A stretch of 64,000 bases of DNA from Micromonospora marina (GTDB taxonomy: Bacteria > Actinomycetota > Actinomycetes > Mycobacteriales > Micromonosporaceae): NCBI RefSeq assembly GCF_900091565.1, contig NZ_FMCV01000007.1, forward strand, positions 1 to 64,000. The letters are read 5' to 3'. Each line of letters starts with the position of its first letter. Positions within the stretch are counted from its first letter, which is position 1. Positions 1 through 9,139 of the stretch are shown one piece after another. A program made the translations under genes and the position numbers. The notes below the pieces were generated by a model. It had not been told where the DNA came from and searched no databases. It was given only the letters and a program-made list of their open reading frames with translations.

Positions 1-291
1 CTGGTCATGGCCGCCCTCGCGGTCTGCACGGTCACCGCCGCCGCGCTACGGGAACGTACCGACAGCCAGGCACCCCCACCGACCACACCCGACCAGCCAC
101 CACCGGCCGATCCCGGACTGATCCCGCTCACCGTGCCCGAGGTCGGACGACTCCTCGCCGACGCCCTGCACCACCCACCACCACCAGGACACGCCATCGA
201 CTGGCTCACCTGGCGACGCCGACACCAGGCCCGCGCCCGCTGGCACCACCAACGCACCCGCCTCAACCGCGAATACGCCCTGCTCACCTAG
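1..291 (+). CDS. IS701-type transposase, C-terminal fragment (cut by window start)
   Basis: The frame is open from base 1 and ends at the TAG at 289-291; the start lies outside the window. About 96 residues are visible. They include a proline-rich linker, then LIPLTVPEVGRLLADAL and a tryptophan/arginine-rich tail (WLTWRRRHQARARWHHQR). From memory of the family, this is the usual end of IS701-like DDE transposases in actinomycetes. The catalytic domain is not in view, so it is unknown whether the element is intact. The stop overlaps the 3' end of the convergent NB-ARC gene by 8 bp, which suggests insertion close behind that gene. Confidence 0.6.
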   Translation: MVMAALAVCTVTAAALRERTDSQAPPPTTPDQPPPADPGLIPLTVPEVGRLLADALHHPPPPGHAIDWLTWRRRHQARARWHHQRTRLNREYALLT

Positions 292-2329
292 CAAATGGCG
301 GCTGCCGTACTAGGTTGGTGCGAGTAGCGAGGACCTTTGGGTGCTCTGGGTCGAGTATCCTTTTGAGGGCAGTGAGAACTGCCTCAAGCATCGGGATGGC
401 CTTAATAACTTTTCCGGAATCCCGATACGACATAGCAAGGTTGTGGCGGGCGGTCAAAGTTTCGGGATGGTGGGAACCCAGAAGATGCTCACTGTCCGCA
501 AGGACTTGTTCCTCTAGGAAGATGGCGTCTTTGAGGCGGTCAGCATGCCAGTATGCAGTGGCGAGGTTAGCCCGGGCCACAAGGGTTTGAGGGTGATCTC
601 GGCCGAGCACCCGTTCGCGCTTCCTCAGAACAATCTCCCCGATGGCGATAGCGTCCGTAACCCGTCCGGCCGCCCGGTATGAAGACGCCAGACTGCCCTG
701 GGTGACAAGAGTTTCAGGGTGATCCGAGCCAAGCACGCGTTCGGAGTCGGCTAGGACGTTTTCTTCCAGCGTGATGGCTTCTGAGATGCGGCCAGCCGCC
801 TTGTACGCTGCAGCAAGGTTGGCCCGGTTACCCAATGTTTCGTAGCTGTCACGACCAAGGAGTCGCTCAGCGGTGCTGGTGAGATCACTCCAATAGGCAA
901 TGGCAGCGTCAGGTAAGCCGGCCTCGAGAAGGCTGATTCCCGCCTGGTGCATGACGGGATGTCCGGCCGGTTGCCACAGGTAGTCACCGCCACATGCGAC
1001 AAGGGCTGCAGTATTGGAACGCAGGGTAGAAATCAGATCGCGCTCGATGTGAGCGAACTCGGGCCAAATCTGCAGTATCGCGTCGGCATCGGCCTGGACT
1101 GCGGCGAGCAGCTGCGCATCGGGGGTGGACTCGCGGGCTGCGCGAGCGGTGAGGGAATGCACCTGCACCGCCCGCGCCTCGGCGCGAGGCTGGTATGCAA
1201 TCAGACCGAATCGGTGCAACAAGGTCAGGGCCGCCCGCGCCTGTTCTTCTGTGACAGAGAGCGGTTGCAGGGCTCCTTCGGTTAACTGATGTTCCGACAG
1301 CTCGCGGTACGTAGTTAGGTATCTGGTGAAAGCAGACGTGCTCCAGAGCGCATCAGGATGACCCGCGGGATCAAGCATCGCGGCGAGTTGGAGGGCAGGG
1401 CGCGCAAGTCCATACGGTTGAGAGCACTGTGCGCTGTCGAGGGCGAGCAATAGGGTGATCGCGACTCGCCGGCCATAGCCCTCGGTATCGGCGCTGGCCG
1501 GAAAGGCGGTCTCCAGACGAGTCTGGGCATCCAGGAATAGGCGGCGGTATAGAACGCAAGGGATCTGCTCGTTGAGCATGTAGGCCGCTGCATGTGACAG
1601 CGCTAGGGGCAGATGTCCCAGGTCCTCAGTCAGCCCACCAGCGTTTTCGTCGAACAGATGCGGGCTCCCAGCATCGTCCAGCCGTTGCCGTAGGTACCGG
1701 AGCGACTCGTCCATGGAAAATATGTCTATGCTGATCAACCTGCGTCCACCGCCGCTTAGGCTCGCGTCTCGTCGTCGGGTTGTCGCCAGAGTTCGACCCT
1801 GACCGTTGAGGGATACTGGAGGCCACAGGCCGGCAAGGACGGCTGGATCGGTGATGTCGTCGAGCACTACAAACCAAGATCGAGTGGTGGTTGCCAACCA
1901 ATTCAAAAAGGCCTCGGCGTCAGCCAGGAGGTTGCCTCCGCCTGTGGAGCCAACCACCTGAATGCGAGTTGCCGCGCGGGCGTAGCCAGCGAGTACATTC
2001 TCATGAGTGGACGCGTCGATCCATAAAACGAGATCCGTATTCGCTCGAGTGGCCTCGATGGCATAGGAAGCGGCAAGTTGCGACTTTCCTACCCCACCGC
2101 CGCCGGACAGTACTTGTGTGCAAACCTTGGTGTTACTGCGAGGCGGTGCGGCATCGATGCGAGCACTAAGACCGACTCGATCTTGGAAAGCCGACGCCAG
2201 CACCGGCACAGAGCCGACCTGCACTGGCCACGTGACTGGAGCGGCCGGGTAGATGTAATTGTGCTGAGTGCCGTGATCTCCGACCAGGACGCCCTTGGCG
2301 AAGGCGGCGTCGACCCACCTCTGTTGCAT
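284..2329 (-). CDS. NB-ARC/TPR (STAND) protein with N-terminal amyloid-like motif
   Basis: The 681-residue protein is probably an NLR-like signalling ATPase. Residues 11-27 (AKGVLVGDHGTQHNYIY) resemble the short amyloid signalling motifs found at the N-termini of bacterial NLRs. A P-loop with GGGGVGKS follows at about residue 76 (NB-ARC-type Walker A), and WFVVLDD at about 165 is a good Walker B. The C-terminal third carries at least four 42-residue TPRs of the kinesin-light-chain type, with repeated HPETL motifs. ATG 2329 is chosen; an in-frame TTG lies one codon upstream. A single TGA separates this frame from the preceding small gene on the same strand, so the two are almost certainly co-expressed. 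Base composition is visibly less GC-rich than the neighbours, which suggests transfer. The family role, oligomerisation on sensing an invader and templating a partner effector, is known; the specific trigger is unknown. Confidence 0.85.
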   Translation of the reverse strand: MQQRWVDAAFAKGVLVGDHGTQHNYIYPAAPVTWPVQVGSVPVLASAFQDRVGLSARIDAAPPRSNTKVCTQVLSGGGGVGKSQLAASYAIEATRANTDLVLWIDASTHENVLAGYARAATRIQVVGSTGGGNLLADAEAFLNWLATTTRSWFVVLDDITDPAVLAGLWPPVSLNGQGRTLATTRRRDASLSGGGRRLISIDIFSMDESLRYLRQRLDDAGSPHLFDENAGGLTEDLGHLPLALSHAAAYMLNEQIPCVLYRRLFLDAQTRLETAFPASADTEGYGRRVAITLLLALDSAQCSQPYGLARPALQLAAMLDPAGHPDALWSTSAFTRYLTTYRELSEHQLTEGALQPLSVTEEQARAALTLLHRFGLIAYQPRAEARAVQVHSLTARAARESTPDAQLLAAVQADADAILQIWPEFAHIERDLISTLRSNTAALVACGGDYLWQPAGHPVMHQAGISLLEAGLPDAAIAYWSDLTSTAERLLGRDSYETLGNRANLAAAYKAAGRISEAITLEENVLADSERVLGSDHPETLVTQGSLASSYRAAGRVTDAIAIGEIVLRKRERVLGRDHPQTLVARANLATAYWHADRLKDAIFLEEQVLADSEHLLGSHHPETLTARHNLAMSYRDSGKVIKAIPMLEAVLTALKRILDPEHPKVLATRTNLVRQPPFAR

Positions 2330-2332
2330 CAA

Positions 2333-2695
2333 TCAGAAGTGGTTAGTTTGGACGCTGAGGTCACCGATTTGCACGCCCTTGGCCTGCGAGAGCTTCACCT
2401 CGTACTTTCCAGGAGCAGGTGGGCTGGCCAACTGCAGCAACTGACGCGCCGCTGCCAACACTTCTTCATCTAGGTCAGCGCCGGAGGCGGTGATCTCCGC
2501 GCCGAGCCGGGCCTGCCAGATTCCGGGCTCGGTCTCGTCCGCCTCTAGGGCCTCCCGAGCTCCACCACGTACCCAAGGGCGCAGGAGCCGCTTGAGGCCG
2601 ACGTAGGCGTCCTTGACCGCAGTGGATGCAGCACCTGTGAGTCCCGCCGCTGCACCTGCCCCCAACGCCGTGACGATTAGGTCCACGTTCGACAA
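2333..2695 (-). CDS. Small helical effector-like protein with C-terminal amyloid-like motif
   Basis: The protein has 120 residues. The N-terminus (about 1-45) is alanine/glycine-rich and amphipathic, then basic (LKRLLRPWVRGG). It recalls the membrane-active 'Bell' domains reported beside bacterial NLRs. The C-terminus, residues 105-120 (AKGVQIGDLSVQTNHF), is a close relative of the motif at the N-terminus of the NB-ARC protein encoded directly downstream. The frame begins at TTG 2695, with GAGGG eight bases upstream as a ribosome-binding site. The stop codon is followed in the same frame by TTG-ATG of the NB-ARC gene. The inferred role is an execution protein, perhaps pore-forming, activated when the NLR passes on its amyloid fold. 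The fold assignment is by pattern only. Confidence 0.7.
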   Translation of the reverse strand: MSNVDLIVTALGAGAAAGLTGAASTAVKDAYVGLKRLLRPWVRGGAREALEADETEPGIWQARLGAEITASGADLDEEVLAAARQLLQLASPPAPGKYEVKLSQAKGVQIGDLSVQTNHF

Positions 2696-3337
2696 CGCCT
2701 TGTCCCTCTCTGTACAGCCTCAGCGCTCGCCGCTTCCCAGCAGGCCAAGCCCCCGGGCATGCTATCTAACATGAGCAAGAGGCCGGTCGTATCAGGAGAG
2801 TTTAGGGCGGTGCCGAGCCTGGCGCTGGTGTCCAGATCTCGATACCAGCGGGGTTGGCAAGATCATGGAGGAACCTGGACGGCAGACCATCAGACGACGG
2901 TGACATCGACACACCGGAGTACAAGAACAGCGGCTGACCAGGCCCGTGCACCCCATGCCGGTCTTTGAGACGCACAACTTCTTGTTCGAATGCAGAAGTT
3001 CCATGCGGCGGATGCCGCGCTGCAGACGATGCGGACTTACGCCGGAGTGGCAGGGATTGCGGCGCTTTGCGCATCAAGATCAAACGAGGTAGGAAGACCG
3101 CGCTTGCGTGCAATCCGCGGGCTCGCGGCGGTACTTGCGTCGCGTCGGTGGTTGAGCGGGCTGCCGCGAATCTCAGCATCCAGGATCTGATCCTGCCGCC
3201 GCCCAAATGATTCGGCAAGCTCCAACCGCGAGTGTCTGCGGGATGCGCCTGCTCCGGGACCTGTCGTACCGGTACGCCATGATGGTCTTCGGTGCCCGTC
3301 AGGGGGCCGGTGATGACGGAAGAAGTGGCGCGATCCG
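2696..3337. other. 642-bp gap between the NLR pair and the large repeat protein
   Basis: No convincing gene is seen. The short frames here (up to 138 codons) overlap each other on both strands and match no family I recognise. The left end should hold the promoter of the minus-strand effector/NLR pair. The right end carries GGAAGAAG at 3318-3325, which can serve the GTG start of the plus-strand gene at 3338. Confidence 0.4.
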
Positions 3338-6300
3338 GTGAGGCCGACCGACCGTGGGTACGCCAGCCCCTACTCTACGGGGGGCGGTGGGACCACCTTG
3401 GAGCACGCTTACGGGGCGCTGCTGCTCGCCGCGATGCTGCTGCGGCATCCCGTCGCTGGTCTCGGCGACGAATTCACCGTTCGTGAGGTCCGGTTCCAGC
3501 AGGGCACCACGTGCCCAGTCGACGACCTCGTCGTGCTCGGCGACTGCACCCCGAACTCGCGCACCTTGTACGTCGGGGTCCGCCGAACGCCGACAATCGG
3601 AGGTGGCAACGCCCCGTTTGTCACTCTTCTGGCGAACTACCTACGGATGGTGATCGACCGGCACGCTGGGCTGGACACCGGCCGGGAACGGCTCGGGCTC
3701 GCCCTCGCCGCCCCGCACACAGGTGCCGTCGAAGTAGCGCAGTTGGCATTCCTGGCGCGTCGGCAGCCGGACGATCCCGCGTTCCGCAGAGCCGTGGCCG
3801 CGCCCCGGGCGACCAACGTCAAGATCCGTAAACGGCTGAAGGCTCTCGATGCTGCTGTGACCGCGGCAGCGGCGCAGGGCGGCATACCGCTACCCGACAC
3901 CGCGGCCCGGGACGCGCTGACGTGGCGGCTACTGAAGGCTCTGCGGATCATCGAACTGCGGCTGGAAGGTGACGACCAGGCCGACCGCACAGCTGTGGTC
4001 AGCCGGCTGGTGTCGCTGGCGGGTGATCCGTCGCGGGCCGTCGCGGTCTGGCGGCGCCTGCGGGAGCTGTCCGCCGAATACGCACAGACCGCCGCGACCG
4101 TGACCCATGACATGCTGGTCCGCGATGTCCACACGCTGGTTTCGATCGCCCCGCTGACGCCGGCTTTCGCTCCGGCGGTCGTTCGGGACGAGCAGATGTA
4201 TGAGCGGCTGCAGCAGTTGCCAGCACTGCACGGCCCCCGGTTGCTTGCAGCCTGGCGCGACGACCAGACGCTGGCGTGGCGACTGATCACCGCGGTGACG
4301 GCCGTCGAGGACCGCCCCGCCGAGGTGCTGCGACAGTGGCAGGCCAGCAGACCAGCATGGCTGGGTGTGGCCTCCTGGCAGGTACAACTCGCCGCCGGTG
4401 AATTGGCTGCTTCCTATGGCTCCGGCATCCTGGCCGCGGACCTGTTCACGGCCGCGGCGACCCAAGGCGCTCCGCGCAGAGCCTTATGGCTCGCTCGCGC
4501 TGCCATGATCTATGACGAACACGGCAGCGACGACGGCCGGCAGGCCGCGCTTGCGTCCCTGCCGAGACCGGTGGCGGAGGGCGAGCCGTTCGCCGGAGCG
4601 GTTGTGGCGCTGTTCGCGGGTGATCGGGACACCGCAGTGCGCATCATCGAGGCGTGGGCACCAGAGGAGCCGAGCGATCGCACTCTTCGAGCGGCGCTTC
4701 GGCTCCGGCTCGCCGCGCGGGACGACGCCGCCCCGGTGTTGGACCGGCCAACTATTGACCGTGGCCTGCACGTGCTCGCCGAGGCGTTGCGCGACCAATG
4801 GGCGGCCGGCTTGGCCGTGGCGCGTGCACAGATGCTGATCATCCGCGCTCGCCGAAGTGAGTCGCCGAACTGGGACGCCGACCTACGCGAGGCCCGGTCC
4901 CTGGCGATCCGCGCCCGTGATGATCGACGCACCTACCGCGGCGACAGCCCGGAGGCGGTCGCGGTGGCCTGCCACGCGAGCTTGCTGCTCATGGATCTGC
5001 GGCGGGTTTTGGATCTCGGGGCTCCGGACGGTGAGGCGAACGCCTACGAGGCTGCCTCCGCGGAAGTGTGCCAGTACGTCGCCATGGCGGCGATCCAGTT
5101 CGGTCAGCTAGACCTGGCCCGGCAGCGCGCCGAGCAAGTTCCCGACGGGCCTGGGAGAGCGCAGATCGACGCCTACCTGGCGCAGGCCGACGGGCGGGAC
5201 CCGCAGCCGCACTGGTGGCGGGCTGCCGAACTGGCGGACGGCAGCGACGAGCAGCTCGCCCAGGCGCTGCTAGGCCTGGCGCAGATCGGCATCGACGGGC
5301 TGACCCGGTACGCGGCCTTCGCTCGCCGCTACCCGGATGAGGCCGTTGAACTGCGCGCCATGACGGAACTGGCAGCCGGTCGGCCCGGGTCGGCGATCTT
5401 GCAGCTGCGCGATCGCCGGCGTTCGTCGGTCACCGCCGCGCTCAACCTCGCTCAGGCGTACCAGGCGGCCGGCCAGCTCGATGATCAGGTGCAGACCCTT
5501 CGCGACGCCGCTGATCACTTCGGTGATCGATCGCTGCGCCTCTCAGCGGCGGAGGTCCTCGCCCGCGCCGGGCGCTCCGATGAGGCTGAACAGGAACTAA
5601 CCGCGCTGCTCGCCGCAGCGGAGCCGGACTGGAGTGGTCGGGCTGATGCGCTGCGGCTGGTGGCGCAACTCGCCAGCGACAGCGGCCGGTTGGACCGCCT
5701 CTGCGGCCTGCTGCGCACGGTGGTGCAGATTGAACCGGAGGACACCAGGTCTCGCTGGGCGCTGGTCCGCACCCAGATGAACCGCGGCGATGTCGCCGAG
5801 GCATGGCGGGCCCTGCATGAGGCACCCCAACCGCTCGACCCGTCAAACACCGCCGACGCCCGAGCCTGGATCCAGCTACATCGTCGACGGGGACAGCCGG
5901 TGGAGACTGTCGTCGGATGCCTACGCCTGTTGCGTCGCTTCGGCGACGACGAACAGTTCGTCGCGTTCGCGTTGATGAACCTGATGCTGCCGTGGCCGGA
6001 AGCCGTGGAACTGCCTGACCGACTCCGCGCTCAGCTCGCCGCCGAGTCGGAACAGTTCTTCCAGCGCTGGCCCGACAGCCGGCATCTGCGCCGCTTGCAG
6101 AGCGCCGATTTCGATCAGCTGCGAACCGACATGATCGCCATGATGCGTCGCACCGGTGACCAGCAGATGCTGTGGCGCCGCCTCGCGCACGGCCTTGCTC
6201 GTGGCCAAGTCCCACTCGCCAGGCTCGCAGCGGCGGCCCAACGCAGCTACGCCGAGATCTGTCTACGCCGCGGCGACGGCATCCTACCTGCCCATGTCCC

Positions 6301-7414
6301 TGACCACGGCGAGTTCACCGCCTGCATTGAGGCGGCGCAGGCGGCTGAAGACCACGACATCGTGATCGACACGCCGGCGGCCACGGTATTACTCGCACTG
6401 CCCGACGACGTCCGTCGCGCCGCGATGAATCGATTCGCCCGGGTACTGACCACCGACGACGTCATGCTCGACTCCCTCGCCGCCGAGGACACCCTGGCGC
6501 TCCGGACCACCCGCTCGGTGCGGTATGAAGACCAACACGATCACCTACTGCTCGATGAGGCGACGGAAGCCGAAGCGGACCGGCTGGCCCGAGACGCCGA
6601 AGGGCTCCACGCCGCGATCGAAGCGCTTACCCGTCGGACCACCCCGCTTACTAGACGTACCTTCGACGAGCCACTGCCCGGCCCACTTGGCGTCTGGGTG
6701 TCGCCTCTGGACCTCGCGCGTGCCGAACATGCCGTGCTCTGGAGCGACGACCCGGCCCTTCGCGTTCTCGCCCGCGGCACCGGCGTTCAAGCCGCCTCCA
6801 CCTTCGCCGTCCTGCATCAATTAGTCACAGCCGGTGCGATCACCGAGGACCAGCACGAACAGTGCATGAGACGATTGATCAAGGCCCGCATCGGTCATAT
6901 GCCGCTCGATGAGCGGCGCCTGCTCGATCTGGCCGCAGATGACAACTGGCACCCTGCCGGCGTAGCTGCAGCACTGGCCCGGCCAACGACCTGGGCCGAC
7001 GCCCGCCGCACCTTGGCGTTCTACCAACGGCTCACCACGCAGGTCCAGACTCATGCACCGGCCACAGCCCGTGACTGGCTGTACGCAGCCGTGCACGGTG
7101 CTGGCAGCTTTTTCATAAGGCCAAGCGCGGCGGCCGGCGTAGCAGCCTGCCTGCTGGCCACCACGATCGAGATTGCTGCCGCACAAGGTGAACAAGTCGC
7201 CCATCTAGTCGCTGCGACTCGCCAGGCACTTACCGACACCGATGACCCGGACGGGATCCCGGCGACGGACCCCCTGCCCATCGCCGCCACTCTCCTACGG
7301 GACGCTTACGTCACCGGCTCGACACGCCAACTCGCCACCCGTTTCGTCGTCGAGACCTTCGCTGCGCTCGGCGAGATCGACAAGCACGCCATCATCCGAG
7401 TGCTCCTCGAGTAG
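3338..7414 (+). CDS. 1,358-residue helical-repeat protein with nuclease-like N-terminal domain
   Basis: The first ~25 residues include the signature YSTGGGGTTLEHAYGALLLA, followed by GDEFTVREVRFQQ, VDDLVVLGD and LYVGVRR. This order (glycine-rich start, long helix, DD, then a strand ending in basic residues) resembles dsDNA-nuclease/DUF4297 (Cap4-like) domains of the PD-(D/E)xK fold, but the usual (Q/E)xK is VGVRR here. The remaining ~1,150 residues are alanine/arginine/leucine-rich helical repeats of TPR/ARM appearance. No GxxxxGK(S/T) P-loop is found anywhere. GTG 3338 is the only in-frame start after a TGA at 3314. The gene is monocistronic and stands beside an NLR operon. A defence role is inferred from domain style and context. 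It could instead be a non-catalytic scaffold. Confidence 0.6.
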   Translation: MRPTDRGYASPYSTGGGGTTLEHAYGALLLAAMLLRHPVAGLGDEFTVREVRFQQGTTCPVDDLVVLGDCTPNSRTLYVGVRRTPTIGGGNAPFVTLLANYLRMVIDRHAGLDTGRERLGLALAAPHTGAVEVAQLAFLARRQPDDPAFRRAVAAPRATNVKIRKRLKALDAAVTAAAAQGGIPLPDTAARDALTWRLLKALRIIELRLEGDDQADRTAVVSRLVSLAGDPSRAVAVWRRLRELSAEYAQTAATVTHDMLVRDVHTLVSIAPLTPAFAPAVVRDEQMYERLQQLPALHGPRLLAAWRDDQTLAWRLITAVTAVEDRPAEVLRQWQASRPAWLGVASWQVQLAAGELAASYGSGILAADLFTAAATQGAPRRALWLARAAMIYDEHGSDDGRQAALASLPRPVAEGEPFAGAVVALFAGDRDTAVRIIEAWAPEEPSDRTLRAALRLRLAARDDAAPVLDRPTIDRGLHVLAEALRDQWAAGLAVARAQMLIIRARRSESPNWDADLREARSLAIRARDDRRTYRGDSPEAVAVACHASLLLMDLRRVLDLGAPDGEANAYEAASAEVCQYVAMAAIQFGQLDLARQRAEQVPDGPGRAQIDAYLAQADGRDPQPHWWRAAELADGSDEQLAQALLGLAQIGIDGLTRYAAFARRYPDEAVELRAMTELAAGRPGSAILQLRDRRRSSVTAALNLAQAYQAAGQLDDQVQTLRDAADHFGDRSLRLSAAEVLARAGRSDEAEQELTALLAAAEPDWSGRADALRLVAQLASDSGRLDRLCGLLRTVVQIEPEDTRSRWALVRTQMNRGDVAEAWRALHEAPQPLDPSNTADARAWIQLHRRRGQPVETVVGCLRLLRRFGDDEQFVAFALMNLMLPWPEAVELPDRLRAQLAAESEQFFQRWPDSRHLRRLQSADFDQLRTDMIAMMRRTGDQQMLWRRLAHGLARGQVPLARLAAAAQRSYAEICLRRGDGILPAHVPDHGEFTACIEAAQAAEDHDIVIDTPAATVLLALPDDVRRAAMNRFARVLTTDDVMLDSLAAEDTLALRTTRSVRYEDQHDHLLLDEATEAEADRLARDAEGLHAAIEALTRRTTPLTRRTFDEPLPGPLGVWVSPLDLARAEHAVLWSDDPALRVLARGTGVQAASTFAVLHQLVTAGAITEDQHEQCMRRLIKARIGHMPLDERRLLDLAADDNWHPAGVAAALARPTTWADARRTLAFYQRLTTQVQTHAPATARDWLYAAVHGAGSFFIRPSAAAGVAACLLATTIEIAAAQGEQVAHLVAATRQALTDTDDPDGIPATDPLPIAATLLRDAYVTGSTRQLATRFVVETFAALGEIDKHAIIRVLLE

Positions 7415-7624
7415 CAGGGTGAGATGCCGACACTGCGGGCTGCTGGGCGGTGGTCAACCGGCGCCGGTGGTCGGTGCCTTACGGGCGTAGAGAGACGAGG
7501 CTGACCCTACCGTGCAGCGAAGGGACAGGTACCACGGCCTGCTCCCGTCCGCCCACGAAGCCAGGACTCACCAGCCGCGCACCGTACGACTCAATCGGCT
7601 TCAACAAGGGGCGAGCGACAAGCT

Positions 7625-8562
7625 TCAATAGCCCCAGCGACGTCGGACACGGATCTCGCGCACCGGAATTTCGGAGGGGTGCAGCGGGCGGTCGACGACG
7701 GGGCGGATGGTGGCCGGGGTGATCCGTTCGCGGTCGTGTTCCTCCGCATAGCAAGCGGCGAGAGTCGTATCGCCGGCCTGCTCAATAATTCGAATCATGC
7801 GGGTAACGAGGACGTCCAACCGCTGGGTCTCAGCCTCCGCCGCGAGAAGGCGTTCGTAAGTGGTCACGGCTCGGTGTCCACACCACTGGCGCAGGAGTTC
7901 GTGGCGAGGCCGGTCGAACCGCCTGTACACGTGGTACTCCCACTCCGGTGTTGTCGGCTCCCGCCCTCGGGTGCCCAGGCTGGGCCGTTCGTCTCCGTGC
8001 TTGCATTTGTGGCGAGACTTGGACTCTTCCTCGATGACGTGGTCGAGGACGGCTGTGGGGTTGGCCCGGCAGGCGGCTTCGGCGATGAGGAGTGTGCCGG
8101 AGGGAGAGATCATGGTGGCGGCGTCAAGGTCGAACCACTCCGCGCTGGCGCGGAGTTCTTCCACCGGGACGCGGATCAGAGTGCACAGCTGGCCCATGTC
8201 GCTGACCCGAGTGGCACATTCGACGGGAGACCACTCGATCTCAGCGACCTCCTCGGCGATCAGCAACTGGAAGACCTCTTCAACACAGGCCTGCTCGGTG
8301 TTGTCGAGCTCAAGGTCATTAAGCCGCTGCCAGTTGGCCATCATCGCATCGAACGGCGCTACCTCAGTCCACGGAACCCGCAGCCGCGATCCCGGCACAT
8401 TCTCGGTGCGCTCGTCAGGGTCGTCAAGGAACCTGACCTCCACACGGGCGCTCGTCTTCTTCGGTATGACCGCCATGATCTGGACACGCTCCGAGCGGCA
8501 TCGTCGCGCACCCGATACGCCCACTCGTCACCGACAACGAACCGGGAGGGATCGATTTTCAT
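7625..8562 (-). pseudogene. Hypothetical protein, split by a frameshift
   Basis: The natural start is ATG 8562 (MKIDPSRFVVGDEWAYRVRDDAARS). A second frame then carries VQIMAVIPKKTSARVEVRFLDD and about 250 further residues ending RRRWGY. The first frame loses sense and the second begins to make sense at about 8480-8495, so one base is missing or extra there. The product would be about 310 residues: an N-terminal acidic domain (VEVRFLDD...RLRVPWTEV), a helical middle and a basic C-terminus. I recognise no family. It could be a true pseudogene or a sequencing error. It sits between conflict genes and the half tRNA, a typical place for element cargo. Confidence 0.55.
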
Positions 8563-9096
8563 TGCGGTCGCCTACGGCCTACCATGCGGAAGCTCCGGCC
8601 TGAGGCGTCGCGGCAGAGCGAAATACGGTCTGGCCAGCCGGCGAGGCTAAGGGTGCACCAACGCGAGCCGATAGTGGAGACCGGATAGTCGACGCCGGTC
8701 GAGTTTCAGGTGGCCGGCGGGACGGGCCCGGCATCTGCAGCAGCCCTTCTCGTTTCTGGCGCGGCGTCAAGGACCTCATTCCCAGGATCGTTACCCTCGC
8801 CAGACGGCCTTCGTCGCACAGACTCGCACTCGAAGACGGCACACGGATAGCCTTCCCTCGCGGAGTCAGCGCCAGGACGTACGCCGTGTCGTCATACCAC
8901 ATTGGAGGCCGGTTGGGCAAGCATGGCGTGATATAGGCCCCGCCCGACGTCCATGACGTCGCACTGCTGGAACATGGCGAAACGCCAAACTTGCTGATCT
9001 TCAGCAAGCGAGCGCAGCAACGCCTCGGCGCGACTGACACACGCAGCCAGAAACTGAAAAGCCGCAGGTCATCGGCCTGCGGACACAAACGGAGCG
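8563..9096. other. Gap with no confident gene; possible mobile-element end
   Basis: A long minus-strand frame (8579-9211) crosses this stretch, but its upper part reads LVAQGIEHRFPNP, the artefact that appears when a tRNA is translated. The middle part (MWYDDTAYVLALTPRGKAIRV at about 8790-8905) has some protein-like character but matches nothing I know. At 8985-9105 there is a segment that recurs at about 18445-18573, including the hairpin CCGCAGG/CCTGCGG. This may be the end of an integrated element abutting the tRNA fragment. Confidence 0.4.
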
Positions 9097-9105
9097 TCGG
9101 GTTAG
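8985..9105. repeat. Diverged direct repeat, copy A (partner at about 18445-18573)
   Basis: The two copies share TCTTC(A/G)GCAAGCGA and GCAGGTC(A/G)TCGGCCTG(C/T)GGACAC and end at TTAGGA. In copy A the next bases are the tRNA-Arg fragment. In copy B the next bases are the right end of the second IS110 element. Both contain a small hairpin around GGTCATCGGCC. They look like two copies of the same element boundary. Confidence 0.45.
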
Positions 9106-9139
9106 GAAACCGATGCTCTATCCCCTGAGCTACGAGGGC
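9097..9139 (-). tRNA. tRNA-Arg(CCT), 5' half only
   Basis: Read on the minus strand from 9139, the sequence gives an acceptor strand (GCCCTCG), TA, a D-arm (GCTC AGGGGATA GAGC) and an anticodon arm TCGGT-TTCCTAA-CCCGA with anticodon CCT. After the anticodon stem the sequence departs from any tRNA: no GTTCGAATC T-loop and no matching 3' acceptor strand follow. It is therefore not functional. A tRNA cut at the anticodon stem is the usual scar of a tyrosine-recombinase attachment site whose other half was removed or displaced. Confidence 0.7.

Noticed and set aside
2759-3225. Several 60-138 codon frames in the 2.7-3.3 kb gap
   Set aside because: They overlap on both strands, have no ribosome-binding sites or recognisable motifs, and look like chance frames.
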